64,000 nt of DNA from Caulobacter sp. UNC279MFTsu5.1 (GTDB taxonomy: Bacteria; Pseudomonadota; Alphaproteobacteria; Caulobacterales; Caulobacteraceae). Location: NCBI RefSeq assembly GCF_900114015.1, contig NZ_FORN01000011.1, positions 1 to 64,000 of the forward strand. Reading direction: 5' to 3'. The first letter of the stretch is position 1; each line of letters begins with the position of its first letter. The notes beneath the pieces were generated by a model. The model was not told where the DNA came from and searched no databases. It saw only the letters and a program-made list of their open reading frames with translations. Shown one piece after another: positions 6,626 to 15,231 of the stretch. The position numbers and the translations under genes were made by a program.

Positions 6626-8830
6626 CTAGCTCGCGTAGTACTTCTTGTATTCGTCGTAGTAGTAGCCGGCGTCGCCGTAGCCGTGCTTGGACTGGGCGTT
6701 CATGTCGACCTGGGTCAGGGCCACGCCGGCGATCTGGGCGTTCGCCTGCTGAAGCAGGCGGACCGAGGCGCCGATGGCGCGGGCCGGGGTCTTGCGCCAG
6801 CGGGCCAGCAGCACGACCAGATCGGTCTTGCCCGCCAGGATCCGGGTGTCGGCCAGGGCCAGCACTGGCGCGGTGTCGAGGATGACCAGATCGAACGAGG
6901 CGCGGGCGCGGGCCAGGAGCTGGTCCATCGCCGCCAGGCCGAAGATGTCCTCGGTGGACGAGGCGGTGTGGGCCAGCGGCAGGACGTAGGCGCCCGAGGC
7001 CTGGTCCAGCAGCACCGCGCTCTCCAGCGACGCCGCGCCGTGCAGCACCTCGGCCAGGCCCTTCTCTGGCGTCAGGCCCAGGGTGCGGGTGACGGCCCGG
7101 CGGCGCAGGTCGCAGTCGAGCAGGAGCACCTTGCTGCCGGCCTGGGCGGCGACGCGCGCCAGGCAGATCGAGGTGGTGGTCTTGCCTTCGCCCGGCAGGG
7201 CCGAGGTCAGGACCACGATCTTACCTTGCTGGCCGGGCACCGCGTAGAGGATCGAGGTGCGCAGCGAGCGGAAGGCCTCGGCGAAACCGGAGAGCGGTTT
7301 GCGAAGCACGTAGTCGATCGGCTGGATGCCGCGCTCGTTCGCTTCGGCGACCGACGACATCAGGGGGATCGAGGCGACGCTGGCGAGGCCGATCTTGCGC
7401 TCGACATCGTCCGAGGTCGCCAGACCGGCGTCCATGATCTCGGCGATGACGATCGCCGCCAGGCCGGCGCCGGCGCCGACGATGACGCTCAGCGCCAGGG
7501 CCAGCATCACGTTGGGCGAGCTCTGGTGGGTCGGCGGAACGGCGTGGGACACGACGCGGGCGTCGGCCTGCTCGACGCCTTCCTGAGCGCCGGTCTGCTT
7601 ATAGCGGTCCAGGAAGCTCTGATAGACGTTGCGGGCGGCTTCGGCGTTGCCTTCGAGTTCTTTCAGGTGGACCGAGGCCGCGCTGTTGGCGGCCAGGGTG
7701 CCGCGCGCGCCGCCAAGGCTCGATTCCACGGAGGCGGTGCGCTGCTGCGAGACGCGAACGCGGGCTTCGAGGTTGGAGACGATACGGCGGATTTCGGCCT
7801 GGATCTGCTGGTCGATATCGGCCAGTTCGCGCTGGGCCCGGACCATGTCGGGGTGGCGCTCGCCGTAACGGCCGGACATCTCGGCCACGCGGCCGCTGAC
7901 CACCGCGCGTTGGGCGCGCAGGTTCTGCACGACCTGGGAGCTCAGGGCCTCGCCGACGTCGTCGCCGTTGGAGCCGGCGGCCAACTGGGCGCGGGCGGTG
8001 CGCAGGCGGGCCTCGTCCTCGGCTTGCTGGGCGCGGGCCTGGGCCAGCTGCTGGTTATAGGCCGAGATCTCCTGCTCGGTGAGCGTGGTGCCTTCCGAGC
8101 TGAGCAGGTTGTTGGCGACACGGTAGTTGGAGACGGCCGCATCGGCTTCCTGCAGCTGGGTGCGCAGGGTGTCCAGGCGGGTGTTCAGGAAGCTGTTGGC
8201 CTGGCGAGTGGCGTCGAACTTCGCGGTCAGTTGCGACCGGATGTAGGCGTCGGCGAACGCGTTGGCGATCGTGGCGGACTTCATGGCCGAGGTGGACTGG
8301 AAGCTGATGGTGATCGAGTAGGTCAAGCCCACGCGACGAACCGTCAGCTGCTTGCCGACCGCGGCGATGACGGCCTGCTTCTCGGCCTCGGCCGAGCCGG
8401 GCGCGACGGGCGCGGCCTTCTTGCCGCCCAGGATGCTGCCGATCAGGCCCGGCGACTGGAGCGCGGCGTTGTATTCCGGATCCCGGTCGAGCTTGAGGGC
8501 CTCGACGACGCTCGCGGCCAACTGCGGCGACTTGAGAATCTCGACTTCAGTGTCGACCGTGCCGGTGTCCGCCGTCAGGCCGGACAGGACGGCCTGGGAG
8601 TCGACGACTTTCTCAGTACGCGTGTTGATCATGACATTGGCGGTCGCCGTGTACATCGGTGTCTGCCGAAGCATCACGAACATCAGGGCGGCGGCGATCA
8701 GGCCGGCGACGCCCAGGAACAGCCACATGCGACGCCGAAATGCGGCGATCAGGCGTTCAACATCGATGGTCTCGCCAGAAGACCCGCGGGCGCGGTTCGT
8801 CAGCGGCTGCGTATCAACACTGTTTTCCAT
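6626..8830 (-). CDS. Polysaccharide co-polymerase with tyrosine autokinase domain (Wzc/ExoP-type)
   Basis: A 734-residue inner-membrane protein that controls polymer length and export. It has a Wzz domain between two membrane segments (about residues 35-53 and 440-464) with a long periplasmic coiled-coil region, then a cytoplasmic bacterial tyrosine kinase domain. Walker A is PGEGKTT (about 546-552), Walker A' LLLDCDLRR (about 569-577) and Walker B LVILDTAPV (about 648-656). The last 17 residues carry seven tyrosines (HGYGDAGYYYDEYKKYY), the autophosphorylation cluster. Kinase and Wzz parts are fused, unlike the split form of Gram-positives. No Wzb-type low-molecular-weight phosphatase is found nearby. 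A possible promoter lies just upstream and a double terminator follows. Confidence 0.92.
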   Translation of the reverse strand: MENSVDTQPLTNRARGSSGETIDVERLIAAFRRRMWLFLGVAGLIAAALMFVMLRQTPMYTATANVMINTRTEKVVDSQAVLSGLTADTGTVDTEVEILKSPQLAASVVEALKLDRDPEYNAALQSPGLIGSILGGKKAAPVAPGSAEAEKQAVIAAVGKQLTVRRVGLTYSITISFQSTSAMKSATIANAFADAYIRSQLTAKFDATRQANSFLNTRLDTLRTQLQEADAAVSNYRVANNLLSSEGTTLTEQEISAYNQQLAQARAQQAEDEARLRTARAQLAAGSNGDDVGEALSSQVVQNLRAQRAVVSGRVAEMSGRYGERHPDMVRAQRELADIDQQIQAEIRRIVSNLEARVRVSQQRTASVESSLGGARGTLAANSAASVHLKELEGNAEAARNVYQSFLDRYKQTGAQEGVEQADARVVSHAVPPTHQSSPNVMLALALSVIVGAGAGLAAIVIAEIMDAGLATSDDVERKIGLASVASIPLMSSVAEANERGIQPIDYVLRKPLSGFAEAFRSLRTSILYAVPGQQGKIVVLTSALPGEGKTTTSICLARVAAQAGSKVLLLDCDLRRRAVTRTLGLTPEKGLAEVLHGAASLESAVLLDQASGAYVLPLAHTASSTEDIFGLAAMDQLLARARASFDLVILDTAPVLALADTRILAGKTDLVVLLARWRKTPARAIGASVRLLQQANAQIAGVALTQVDMNAQSKHGYGDAGYYYDEYKKYYAS

Positions 8831-9203
8831 TAATCTTCGCCAGATCCGTTTCTAAAGGGCTGCGCTTAGTCAATATGAACAAATACGCAGTGAAGGCGTG
8901 AGCCGCTTCCTGATAGTGGATGCATAGTTCACAACCCACCTTTCAAAAGCGTTTCTCTGTTTTTCCGTCTCATCGTATGGCGAGCGCCAAACCGGGCTCC
9001 ACTAGCACACCCCCGGAACGCAAGCGAAGGGGTAAATTGAAGTCAACCAAGTTTGGACAACAAGCGCGTCAGGATTCTGGCGCCCGCACCCCCGAAATGA
9101 AAAAGCGCCTATGTGCTGGGCGCCGTGTACGTTCTGTAACGGCGAAGCTTGCCGCGGAGCTCCGTTGACCAACGACTGCGGAAAGCCTGTAGGAGGTGGG
9201 CTG
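8831..9203. promoter_or_regulatory. Divergent promoter region of the co-polymerase and GH74-like genes
   Basis: No gene is seen in these 373 bases. On the minus strand TTGACT (8873-8868) followed after about a dozen bases by TTTAGAAAC (8857-8849) resembles the Caulobacter housekeeping promoter (TTGAC, spacer, GCTANAWC), about 20-40 bases before the co-polymerase ATG. On the plus strand a strong AGGAGG at 9191-9196 serves the GH74-like gene. I could not place that gene's promoter with confidence. Confidence 0.4.
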
Positions 9204-11582
9204 ATGTACAGTCCCGACCAGGGTCCGCTTGGACGTTCAGGGGGGTGTGTGTTCAGGAGTTTCATAATGCTCTCGGCGCTCGTTCTCGCTCTTCTGGCGT
9301 TGGCCGCGGACCAGTCGGCGGGTTCCGGCGACGTTCCGGCGAGGCTTATCGCGCCGCCCATGGCCGAGGCGACGGCCCAGGCCTATGCGTGGCGTCCCGT
9401 GGCGATCGGAGGGGGAGGCTTCATCACGGGGTATAGCGCCGACGCAAGGGGTTTGACCCGGACTGTCAGAACCGACGTCTACGGCGCCTATCTCTGGCTG
9501 CCCGAGGCGAACCGTTGGCTTCAACTGGTCACGACGGCGAGCATGCCATCGGAGGATCACAGGCCGATGACGCTGAACGAGGGCGTCTACGAAATCGCGG
9601 TCGCGCCCTCCGATCCGGATCGGATCTACATGGCCATCCGCGGCGGGGTCTATCGGTCGAGCGATCGTGGGCGCAGCTTCGTCCGGACCAACCTTCCGCC
9701 GGTGACCTTCGACGCCAACAGTCCCTTTCGCCACTACGGCCCGTTCATGGCCGTCTCGCCCCGCGACCCCGACCTCGTGCTGCTGGGCACGCCGACCGAC
9801 GGATTGTGGCGATCGGGAAACGGCGGCCGGGACTGGACCAGGATCGCGACGGCGCCGGGCGGGCTCGGCCCGGGACGCGCCGCGCTGCAGCCCAGGCCTG
9901 GGCTGGTTTTGTGGTTCGCGCCGGACGGCGCGCAGATCTGGGCCATGTCGGCCGGCGACGGGGTCGCGCGGTCGCTCGACGGCGGCCGAAGCTTCGCGCC
10001 CCTGGTCTCGCCTTGGGATCCCCAACCGACCTCCCTTCGCCACGGCGCCTTCGGTCTCGACGGGGCGTTCTACGGCGTCGATCACGATCAGAAGAAGATC
10101 TGGAAGTTCTCGGGAGGAGCCTGGGAGGACCTGACGCGGGCGGCCGGCGTGACCCCGGCGTCGTTCGGCAGCGTCGCCGTCAATCCGGTGGACGGATCGA
10201 TCTATGTCTTCGACGAGGGCGGTCACGCGATCCGCAGCGACGACGGCGGCCGGCGGTGGTCTCGCGTGCTCACCAATGCGCGGGTCGGAAAGGGCGAGCC
10301 GCCCTGGCTTCATGTCGCCGACCAGGGTTTCTTCGCCACCGGCCAGGTGGTGTTCGACCCCGTCGTCCCCGGCCGGCTCTGGAACGCCGCCGGCACGGGC
10401 GTCTATTTCGGCGACATCGCCTGGCCCCTCGGAAACATCACCTGGGAAAGTCAGGTCCGAGGCATCGAGGAGCTGGTCGCCAACGACGTCAGCGCTGCGC
10501 CGGGCCAGCTGCCGCTGTTCGCGGCTTGGGATTTCGGCATTCATCGACGCGACGATCTCGAGCGCTTCTCGACCGGCTATGGTCCCAAGGAGCGGGTGCT
10601 GATCGCCGCGCAGCAATTGGATTGGACGCCGGCCCAGCCCGGCTTCTTTGTCACCAACGCCTCGGACACCCGCACCGATTGTTGCTCCGGGGACGGCGAC
10701 GCGGTGCTCGCGGGCTACAGCGAGGACGGCGGCCGGACCTGGTCGAAGTTCGCGACCTTGCCGCAACCGCCCGGAACGGCGCTGTCCGACCCTTGGCGCA
10801 TGGCGTTCGGGGCGATCGCGGTCGCGGCCGACGATGCGCGCAACATCGTCTGGGCGCCCACCCACAACCGGTCGCCCTTCTACACGACCGACATGGGGCG
10901 GACCTGGCGGCGCGTGGTTCTGCCCGGCGAGCGGCTGCCCAGCACCGGCTCACACGCCGACTACTATTTCCACCGCAAGACCCTGGCCGCCGACAAGGTG
11001 CTGGCCAGGACCTTCTACCTGGTCCACAGCGGCGACGGCCTGAATCCGGGGCTCGCCGGCCTGTGGGTCACGCGTGACGGCGGCGCGGACTGGTCGAGGG
11101 TCTACAAGGGCGAGATCGCGCCTGGCAGCCGCTACAGCGCCAAGCTCCGGGTCGTTCCCGGCCAGGCGGGCCATCTGTTCTTCACATCGGGCGTCTCAGA
11201 CCCGGGCGATCGGGCCCTTCGGCGGTCCGTCGACGGCGGCCGCACTTGGACCGTATTGCGTCGGGTGCAGGCGGTGCATGACATCGCCTTCGGCAAGGCC
11301 GCGCCCGAACAGGACTATCCGGCCATTTATCTCACGGGGCGGATTGACGGTCGCTACGGGGTGTGGCGATCGATAGACAATGCGGTGAACTGGGTGCGGA
11401 TCGGCGAGTTTCCCGTCGGCGCCCTGGATGAAGTCGTCGCCATGGATGCAGACAAGGACGTGTTCGGTCGTGTTTATCTCGGCTTCAAGGGGTCGGGATG
11501 GCGATTTGGGCAACCTTCAGTGTGTAAACCGGGGCCTTACACGTTCGGGGATGGTGGGGAGTGCTATTTTTTGGGGTTGTGA
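9204..11582 (+). CDS. Secreted GH74-like beta-propeller protein (xyloglucanase/sialidase-type repeats)
   Basis: A protein of about 792 residues with an N-terminal hydrophobic export segment (LSALVLALLALAADQSAG) and many BNR-type repeats (RSSDRGRSFVRT, RSGNGGRDWTR, RSLDGGRSF, RSDDGGRRWS, RSVDGGRTWTVL), as in twin seven-bladed propellers. The opening WRPVAIGGGGFITG and the VRTDVYGAYLW block match the GH74 xyloglucanase pattern, where the Asp (here D91) is the general base. It may cut a beta-glucan-like backbone, or the locus's own polymer, in the periplasm or outside. AGGAGG lies seven bases before the ATG at 9204; a longer upstream frame lacks such a site. The substrate is unproven. Confidence 0.75.
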   Translation: MYSPDQGPLGRSGGCVFRSFIMLSALVLALLALAADQSAGSGDVPARLIAPPMAEATAQAYAWRPVAIGGGGFITGYSADARGLTRTVRTDVYGAYLWLPEANRWLQLVTTASMPSEDHRPMTLNEGVYEIAVAPSDPDRIYMAIRGGVYRSSDRGRSFVRTNLPPVTFDANSPFRHYGPFMAVSPRDPDLVLLGTPTDGLWRSGNGGRDWTRIATAPGGLGPGRAALQPRPGLVLWFAPDGAQIWAMSAGDGVARSLDGGRSFAPLVSPWDPQPTSLRHGAFGLDGAFYGVDHDQKKIWKFSGGAWEDLTRAAGVTPASFGSVAVNPVDGSIYVFDEGGHAIRSDDGGRRWSRVLTNARVGKGEPPWLHVADQGFFATGQVVFDPVVPGRLWNAAGTGVYFGDIAWPLGNITWESQVRGIEELVANDVSAAPGQLPLFAAWDFGIHRRDDLERFSTGYGPKERVLIAAQQLDWTPAQPGFFVTNASDTRTDCCSGDGDAVLAGYSEDGGRTWSKFATLPQPPGTALSDPWRMAFGAIAVAADDARNIVWAPTHNRSPFYTTDMGRTWRRVVLPGERLPSTGSHADYYFHRKTLAADKVLARTFYLVHSGDGLNPGLAGLWVTRDGGADWSRVYKGEIAPGSRYSAKLRVVPGQAGHLFFTSGVSDPGDRALRRSVDGGRTWTVLRRVQAVHDIAFGKAAPEQDYPAIYLTGRIDGRYGVWRSIDNAVNWVRIGEFPVGALDEVVAMDADKDVFGRVYLGFKGSGWRFGQPSVCKPGPYTFGDGGECYFLGL

Positions 11583-11761
11583 AGCGTGCTCGGCCTCAAT
11601 TTTGAGCCAAAATGTTTCAATGACATTTCTTAAGATCGAGGCTTGCTTATATTCACCGGCAGGAAGGCTTGGCGTCCGATCCGCAGAACACTTTTGGGGA
11701 ATGATGAGGCCATGATCGACCGTCCGCTGGGTGCGGAGGCAGCATTGGGGTTGGGCCAGTC

Positions 11762-12241
11762 ATGCCCGACAAGGCCCCCGCGACCATGACGGCGCCCAGA
11801 CTTCTCCTTGTGGCGTCGGCCGGAGGGCATTGGGTCCAGCTCTCGCGGCTGGCCGCGGCCTTCGAGGGTTTCGACGCACAGTATGTCACCACGCTGAAAG
11901 GCGCGCGCGCGCCTTGCGGCTGGCGGCCGGTCGCCGTGGTGCGGGACGGGTCCCAGACGGATCCTCTGGCGTTGCTGATCATGTTCGCGCAACTGCTGTT
12001 CATCGTGCTGAAGTTCCGCCCGTCCACCATCGTGACCACGGGAGCCGCCCCGGGGGTCTTCGCCGTGCGGCTTGGCAAGCTGCTGGGCGCTCGCACCGTC
12101 TGGATCGACAGTATCGCCAATTCCGAGAAGCTCTCCCTGTCCGGCCGCCTTGTGCGCAAGCACGTGGATCTGTGCCTGACCCAGTGGCCTCACCTCACGG
12201 ACGCCTATCCGGACGTGCAATGTTTCGGATCGGTCATTTGA
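11762..12241 (+). CDS. Alg14-type membrane subunit of a split glycosyltransferase (PssD-like)
   Basis: A 159-residue protein related to eukaryotic Alg14 and rhizobial PssD, the membrane-bound acceptor-binding half of a two-part GT28-like transferase. LLLVASAGGHWVQLSRL is the typical opening, and a hydrophobic segment (LALLIMFAQLLFIVLKF) may anchor it. STIVTTGAAPGVFAVRLGKLLG and VWIDSIANSEKLSLSG follow. It recruits the Alg13-type subunit encoded immediately downstream. The stop TGA at 12239-12241 is embedded in the likely TTG start of that partner, which ensures coupled translation. In Rhizobium PssDE transfers glucuronic acid to the lipid-linked first glucose; whether the donor is the same here cannot be told from the sequence. 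Confidence 0.85.
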   Translation: MPDKAPATMTAPRLLLVASAGGHWVQLSRLAAAFEGFDAQYVTTLKGARAPCGWRPVAVVRDGSQTDPLALLIMFAQLLFIVLKFRPSTIVTTGAAPGVFAVRLGKLLGARTVWIDSIANSEKLSLSGRLVRKHVDLCLTQWPHLTDAYPDVQCFGSVI

Positions 12242-12717
12242 TACTGCTGTCCGTAGGCACCCAACTTCCGTTCGACAGGCTGGTGCGCACGGTCGACGAC
12301 TGGGCGATCGCGACCGGACGGTCGGACGTGGTCGCCCAGATCGGCCCCTCGACCTACGCGCCGCGCTCGCTGAAGGCCTTCCCGTTCCTCGCCCCCGAGG
12401 CGTTCCGGGAGCTCCAGCTGAACGCCACGATCATGATCAGCCATGCGGGCATGGGCTCGATCCTGACGGCGCTGGAATACGGAAAACCGATCATCATCAT
12501 GCCCCGCGATCATTCGCGCGGCGAGCATCGCAACGGCCATCAGCTGGCGACGGCCGAGCGCTTCAAGGCCGTTCCCGGCATCTACGTCGCCTCCGACGAG
12601 CTCGGCCTGGTCGAGCATCTGACGCGTTTGGCCGAATTGACGGGCTCGGCGAGGTTGCCGCCTCATGCGCCGGCCAGCTTTACGGACCGGTTGCGCGATT
12701 TCATCAGCAGGCCCTGA
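12238..12717 (+). CDS. Alg13-type catalytic subunit of a split glycosyltransferase (PssE-like)
   Basis: A protein of about 159 residues matching the Alg13/PssE donor-binding half. The typical N-terminus (ILLSVGTQLPFDRLV) begins directly after a TTG at 12238 that overlaps the upstream stop as TTGA, so this TTG is the preferred start. An ATG at 12220 would add six residues inside the previous gene. The nucleotide-sugar-binding blocks are MISHAGMGSILTALEYGKPIIIMPR and DHSRGEHRNGHQLATA, as in the family. Acting together with the Alg14-type subunit at the inner membrane, it would add an early sugar to the repeat unit. It is convergent with the following GT4 gene, with only 37 bases between the stops. 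Confidence 0.85.
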   Translation: MILLSVGTQLPFDRLVRTVDDWAIATGRSDVVAQIGPSTYAPRSLKAFPFLAPEAFRELQLNATIMISHAGMGSILTALEYGKPIIIMPRDHSRGEHRNGHQLATAERFKAVPGIYVASDELGLVEHLTRLAELTGSARLPPHAPASFTDRLRDFISRP

Positions 12718-12754
12718 GCGACCTGCTCCCGGTCTCCACTTTTCCGCGGAGGCC

Positions 12755-13894
12755 TTAGTCGAACAACCCGGCCAGTTGCCGCCCGATCCGGGGCCAGGCC
12801 AGGGTCTGGTTCAGCAGGACGCGGCCGCGGGCCGCGCGATCCGACCACTCCGCCGCAGGCTTGGCGTAGAAGGCCAGGATGGACTCGGTGACGCCGTCGA
12901 GTTCGACGGGCTGAGGGATCTCGACCGCCGCCAGGCCGGCGGCGATCAGATCGGCGATGCCGCCCGCCGGGGCGGCGATGACCGGCCGCCCCGCCATGCC
13001 CGCCAGCACGGCCACGCCGCTCTGGGAGTTGAAGTCGGTGTAGGGCATCAGCAGCGCGTCGCAGGCCGTGAGCAGTTCGTTGACGCGCTCGTCCGTGATG
13101 AAGCCCGTCTCCAGGGTCAGGCCGTCGGGGCAGCGCGCGGCGATCGCCTGGCATTCGTCGAGATAGGCGGGGTCGTTGGGATCCTTGGCGCCGGCGACGA
13201 TCATGCGGACGGGGCAGCCGGCGTCGCGGGCGGCGATGACGGCCTCCATCGCCAGGGCCACCTGCTTGTTCCGGCGGATCGTGCCGAAGGCCAGCAGGGT
13301 GTTGGAGCCTGGGACCGGTCCGGCGGCGGGGACATTGAAGGCCCCGTGCGGCGCCACCACGATCTTGCCGGCGGGCACGCCGAACAGCTGGATCAGCGGG
13401 GCGCGGCCGGCTTCGGACAGCACGGCGATCACGGAGGCGCAACCGTAGATCAGCCGATAGCCCGCGCGCTCCAGCCACCGCCAGCGCGGGGGCAGGCTCC
13501 AGGAGTGGGGCTCGGGATCGTGGCAGACGAAGACGACCTTGGCGCCGGTCAGCCGCAACAGCATCAGCGGCCAGATCGCGAAGACGAACGGGTCGGGAAT
13601 GCTGACGATGAACCGATCGCTGGTGAAGCGCGCCGCCAGCAACGCGCCCAGACCGCCCGCCACCCGCGCGAGCGAAAGGAACGCCCGGTGCAGGCGCGAG
13701 CCGCCGCCAACGAGTTCCCGGACCGGGCGGACGCGGCGGACGTTGCCAAGCCGCGCGGTGCGGTCTTCCGGGTAGCCGGCTGGCGCGATGAACAGGACAT
13801 CGCTTCCCGCGGCGGCCAGGCCTTCCACCAGGCCCTGGGCGTAGAGGCCGGTCCCCGAGCGCCAGGCGCGCGTATAGACGACGATCCGCTTCAA
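12755..13894 (-). CDS. Glycosyltransferase family 4
   Basis: A 379-residue GT-B fold enzyme. The N-terminal domain starts MKRIVVYTRAWRSGTGLYAQGL. The C-terminal nucleotide-sugar-binding domain contains LLAFGTIRRNKQ and a MPYTDFNSQSGVAVLAGMAGRPVIA loop. This loop stands where GT4 enzymes usually have the E-x7-E motif, and the first Glu is not evident, so the donor site is atypical. The start is a TTG at 13894 (codons TTG AAG CGG) preceded by CGGGAG, and it overlaps the end of an upstream minus-strand open frame by TTGA. It would transfer a sugar onto the lipid-linked repeat at the cytoplasmic face. It is divergent from the acyltransferase at 14149. Confidence 0.8.
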   Translation of the reverse strand: MKRIVVYTRAWRSGTGLYAQGLVEGLAAAGSDVLFIAPAGYPEDRTARLGNVRRVRPVRELVGGGSRLHRAFLSLARVAGGLGALLAARFTSDRFIVSIPDPFVFAIWPLMLLRLTGAKVVFVCHDPEPHSWSLPPRWRWLERAGYRLIYGCASVIAVLSEAGRAPLIQLFGVPAGKIVVAPHGAFNVPAAGPVPGSNTLLAFGTIRRNKQVALAMEAVIAARDAGCPVRMIVAGAKDPNDPAYLDECQAIAARCPDGLTLETGFITDERVNELLTACDALLMPYTDFNSQSGVAVLAGMAGRPVIAAPAGGIADLIAAGLAAVEIPQPVELDGVTESILAFYAKPAAEWSDRAARGRVLLNQTLAWPRIGRQLAGLFD

Positions 13895-14148
13895 GGGTGA
13901 CAGCTCCCGATGCTCGAATAGGATGGCGCGCCGGCCGAGCCGGGCTTGACCGCCGCCAGAGCCTTATCGCGCGTCGGGCGTTCCGCCAATGTCGGCCGGT
14001 CTCGACCGGCGTGAGCGTGGGCGACCGGCCTCTGGAGCGTGCATTCGGACGGCGGGATCGCCGTCACGGCCTCCAGCAGGGCGGCGTCGCTTTTCAACAG
14101 GTCCCGGGCGCGATAGTCAGGAGCCTCTTCCGTGACCTCGGAGTCCGA

Positions 14149-15231
14149 ATGGGACGCTATCTGCCGCAGATCGACGGGCTCCGCGCCGTGGCGGTGTCGG
14201 CTGTCCTGATCGACCATTGCTTCGGGCCGCGGATTCTGGTCGGCGGCCATATCGGCGTCGACATCTTCTTCGTCATCAGCGGTTTCCTGATCACCGGCCT
14301 GCTGGTCGAGGAGATCGATCGCGACGGGCGCGCGTCGCTGCGCGACTTCTACGCCCGACGCTTCCTGCGGATCATGCCGGCCCTGCTGGGCGTGTCGCTC
14401 TTCGTCGTGGCGGCGCTCCTGGCGGGGTCCCTGGTGGCCCGGAGGCTGGACCTCTGGGGCGAGCTGCGCAACGTGCTCTACGCATTGGCCAGCATCATGA
14501 ACTGGGCCCGGGCGGCCGGCTGGACCGGGGGAGGCTTCATGGGCCACGCCTGGTCGCTGAGCGTGGAGGAACAGTTCTACCTGATCTGGCCGCTGCTGCT
14601 GAACGCCACGGCCGGACGCCTGGACCGCAGGCGATACGCGATGGTGCTGGTCGGGGCGATGTTGGCTTTGGCGGCCTGGCGCGGCTTCCTGGCCTGGAAC
14701 GGCGCCAGCGCCGAGCGCCTCTACAACGGGACGGACACGCGCGCCGACGGCTTGCTGCTGGGCGCGGCCTTGGCCCTGTCGGGCATGCGACGGCTTCCGG
14801 CCATCTTGCTCAAGCTCTGGCCTGTTCCGGTGCTGGGTCTGATGGTGGTCGCGGTCTCGACGCCTTGGTCGGCGCCGCCGCTCGGATATGGGGGCTTCAC
14901 CCTGGTGGCGCTCTGCGCCGCCTGGCTGGTCGCCCTGGCGGTGGACGACCGCGCGCCGTTCGTCACGTGGCTGAAGTCGCCGCTCGCGCTCTGGATCGGC
15001 AAGAGGTCCTACAGCCTCTACCTGTGGCACTATCCGATCCTGATGATCTTTTCGTTCGCGGGCGTGCGCTCGCGGCTGACCGACGTCTTGACCGTCGTGG
15101 CCTCACTCGTGGCCGCGCACCTGTCCTACGTTCTGGTCGAGCAGCCCTTCCTGCGCCTGAGGGGGCGCTTCCTGGAACTCTGGGGCGCCCCCGCGCGGGG
15201 CGAAGGACGGGTACCGGACTCCATCCCCTAG
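14149..15231 (+). CDS. Membrane O-acyltransferase (Acyltransferase_3, OafA-like, no SGNH domain)
   Basis: A protein of about 360 residues with around ten membrane segments, typical of the family that transfers acetyl or other acyl groups to sugars across the inner membrane. Seen are the opening YLPQIDGLRAVAVSAVLIDH with the essential His, GGHIGVDIFFVISGFLITG, the Arg-rich ARRFLRIMPALLG and the SVEEQFYLIWPLL block. It lacks the C-terminal SGNH domain present in two other acyltransferases of this locus. The start is the ATG at 14149 because the conserved N-terminus begins there. Its last 129 bases overlap, tail to tail, the end of the Wzy-like gene on the other strand. Confidence 0.85.
   Translation: MGRYLPQIDGLRAVAVSAVLIDHCFGPRILVGGHIGVDIFFVISGFLITGLLVEEIDRDGRASLRDFYARRFLRIMPALLGVSLFVVAALLAGSLVARRLDLWGELRNVLYALASIMNWARAAGWTGGGFMGHAWSLSVEEQFYLIWPLLLNATAGRLDRRRYAMVLVGAMLALAAWRGFLAWNGASAERLYNGTDTRADGLLLGAALALSGMRRLPAILLKLWPVPVLGLMVVAVSTPWSAPPLGYGGFTLVALCAAWLVALAVDDRAPFVTWLKSPLALWIGKRSYSLYLWHYPILMIFSFAGVRSRLTDVLTVVASLVAAHLSYVLVEQPFLRLRGRFLELWGAPARGEGRVPDSIP

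Noticed and set aside
6545..8833. A 762-codon plus-strand open frame opposite the Wzc-type gene
   Set aside because: It is the mirror frame of a clear co-polymerase gene; its translation is a Gly/Gln/Arg/Asp-rich shadow without domains.
11712..11789. A 25-codon frame just before the Alg14-type gene
   Set aside because: Overlaps the next gene in another frame and lacks a ribosome site; a leader peptide cannot be supported.
12718..12754. A terminator between the Alg13-type and GT4 genes
   Set aside because: GGTCTCC and GGAGGCC can pair only imperfectly, and there is no T tract in the right place for either strand.
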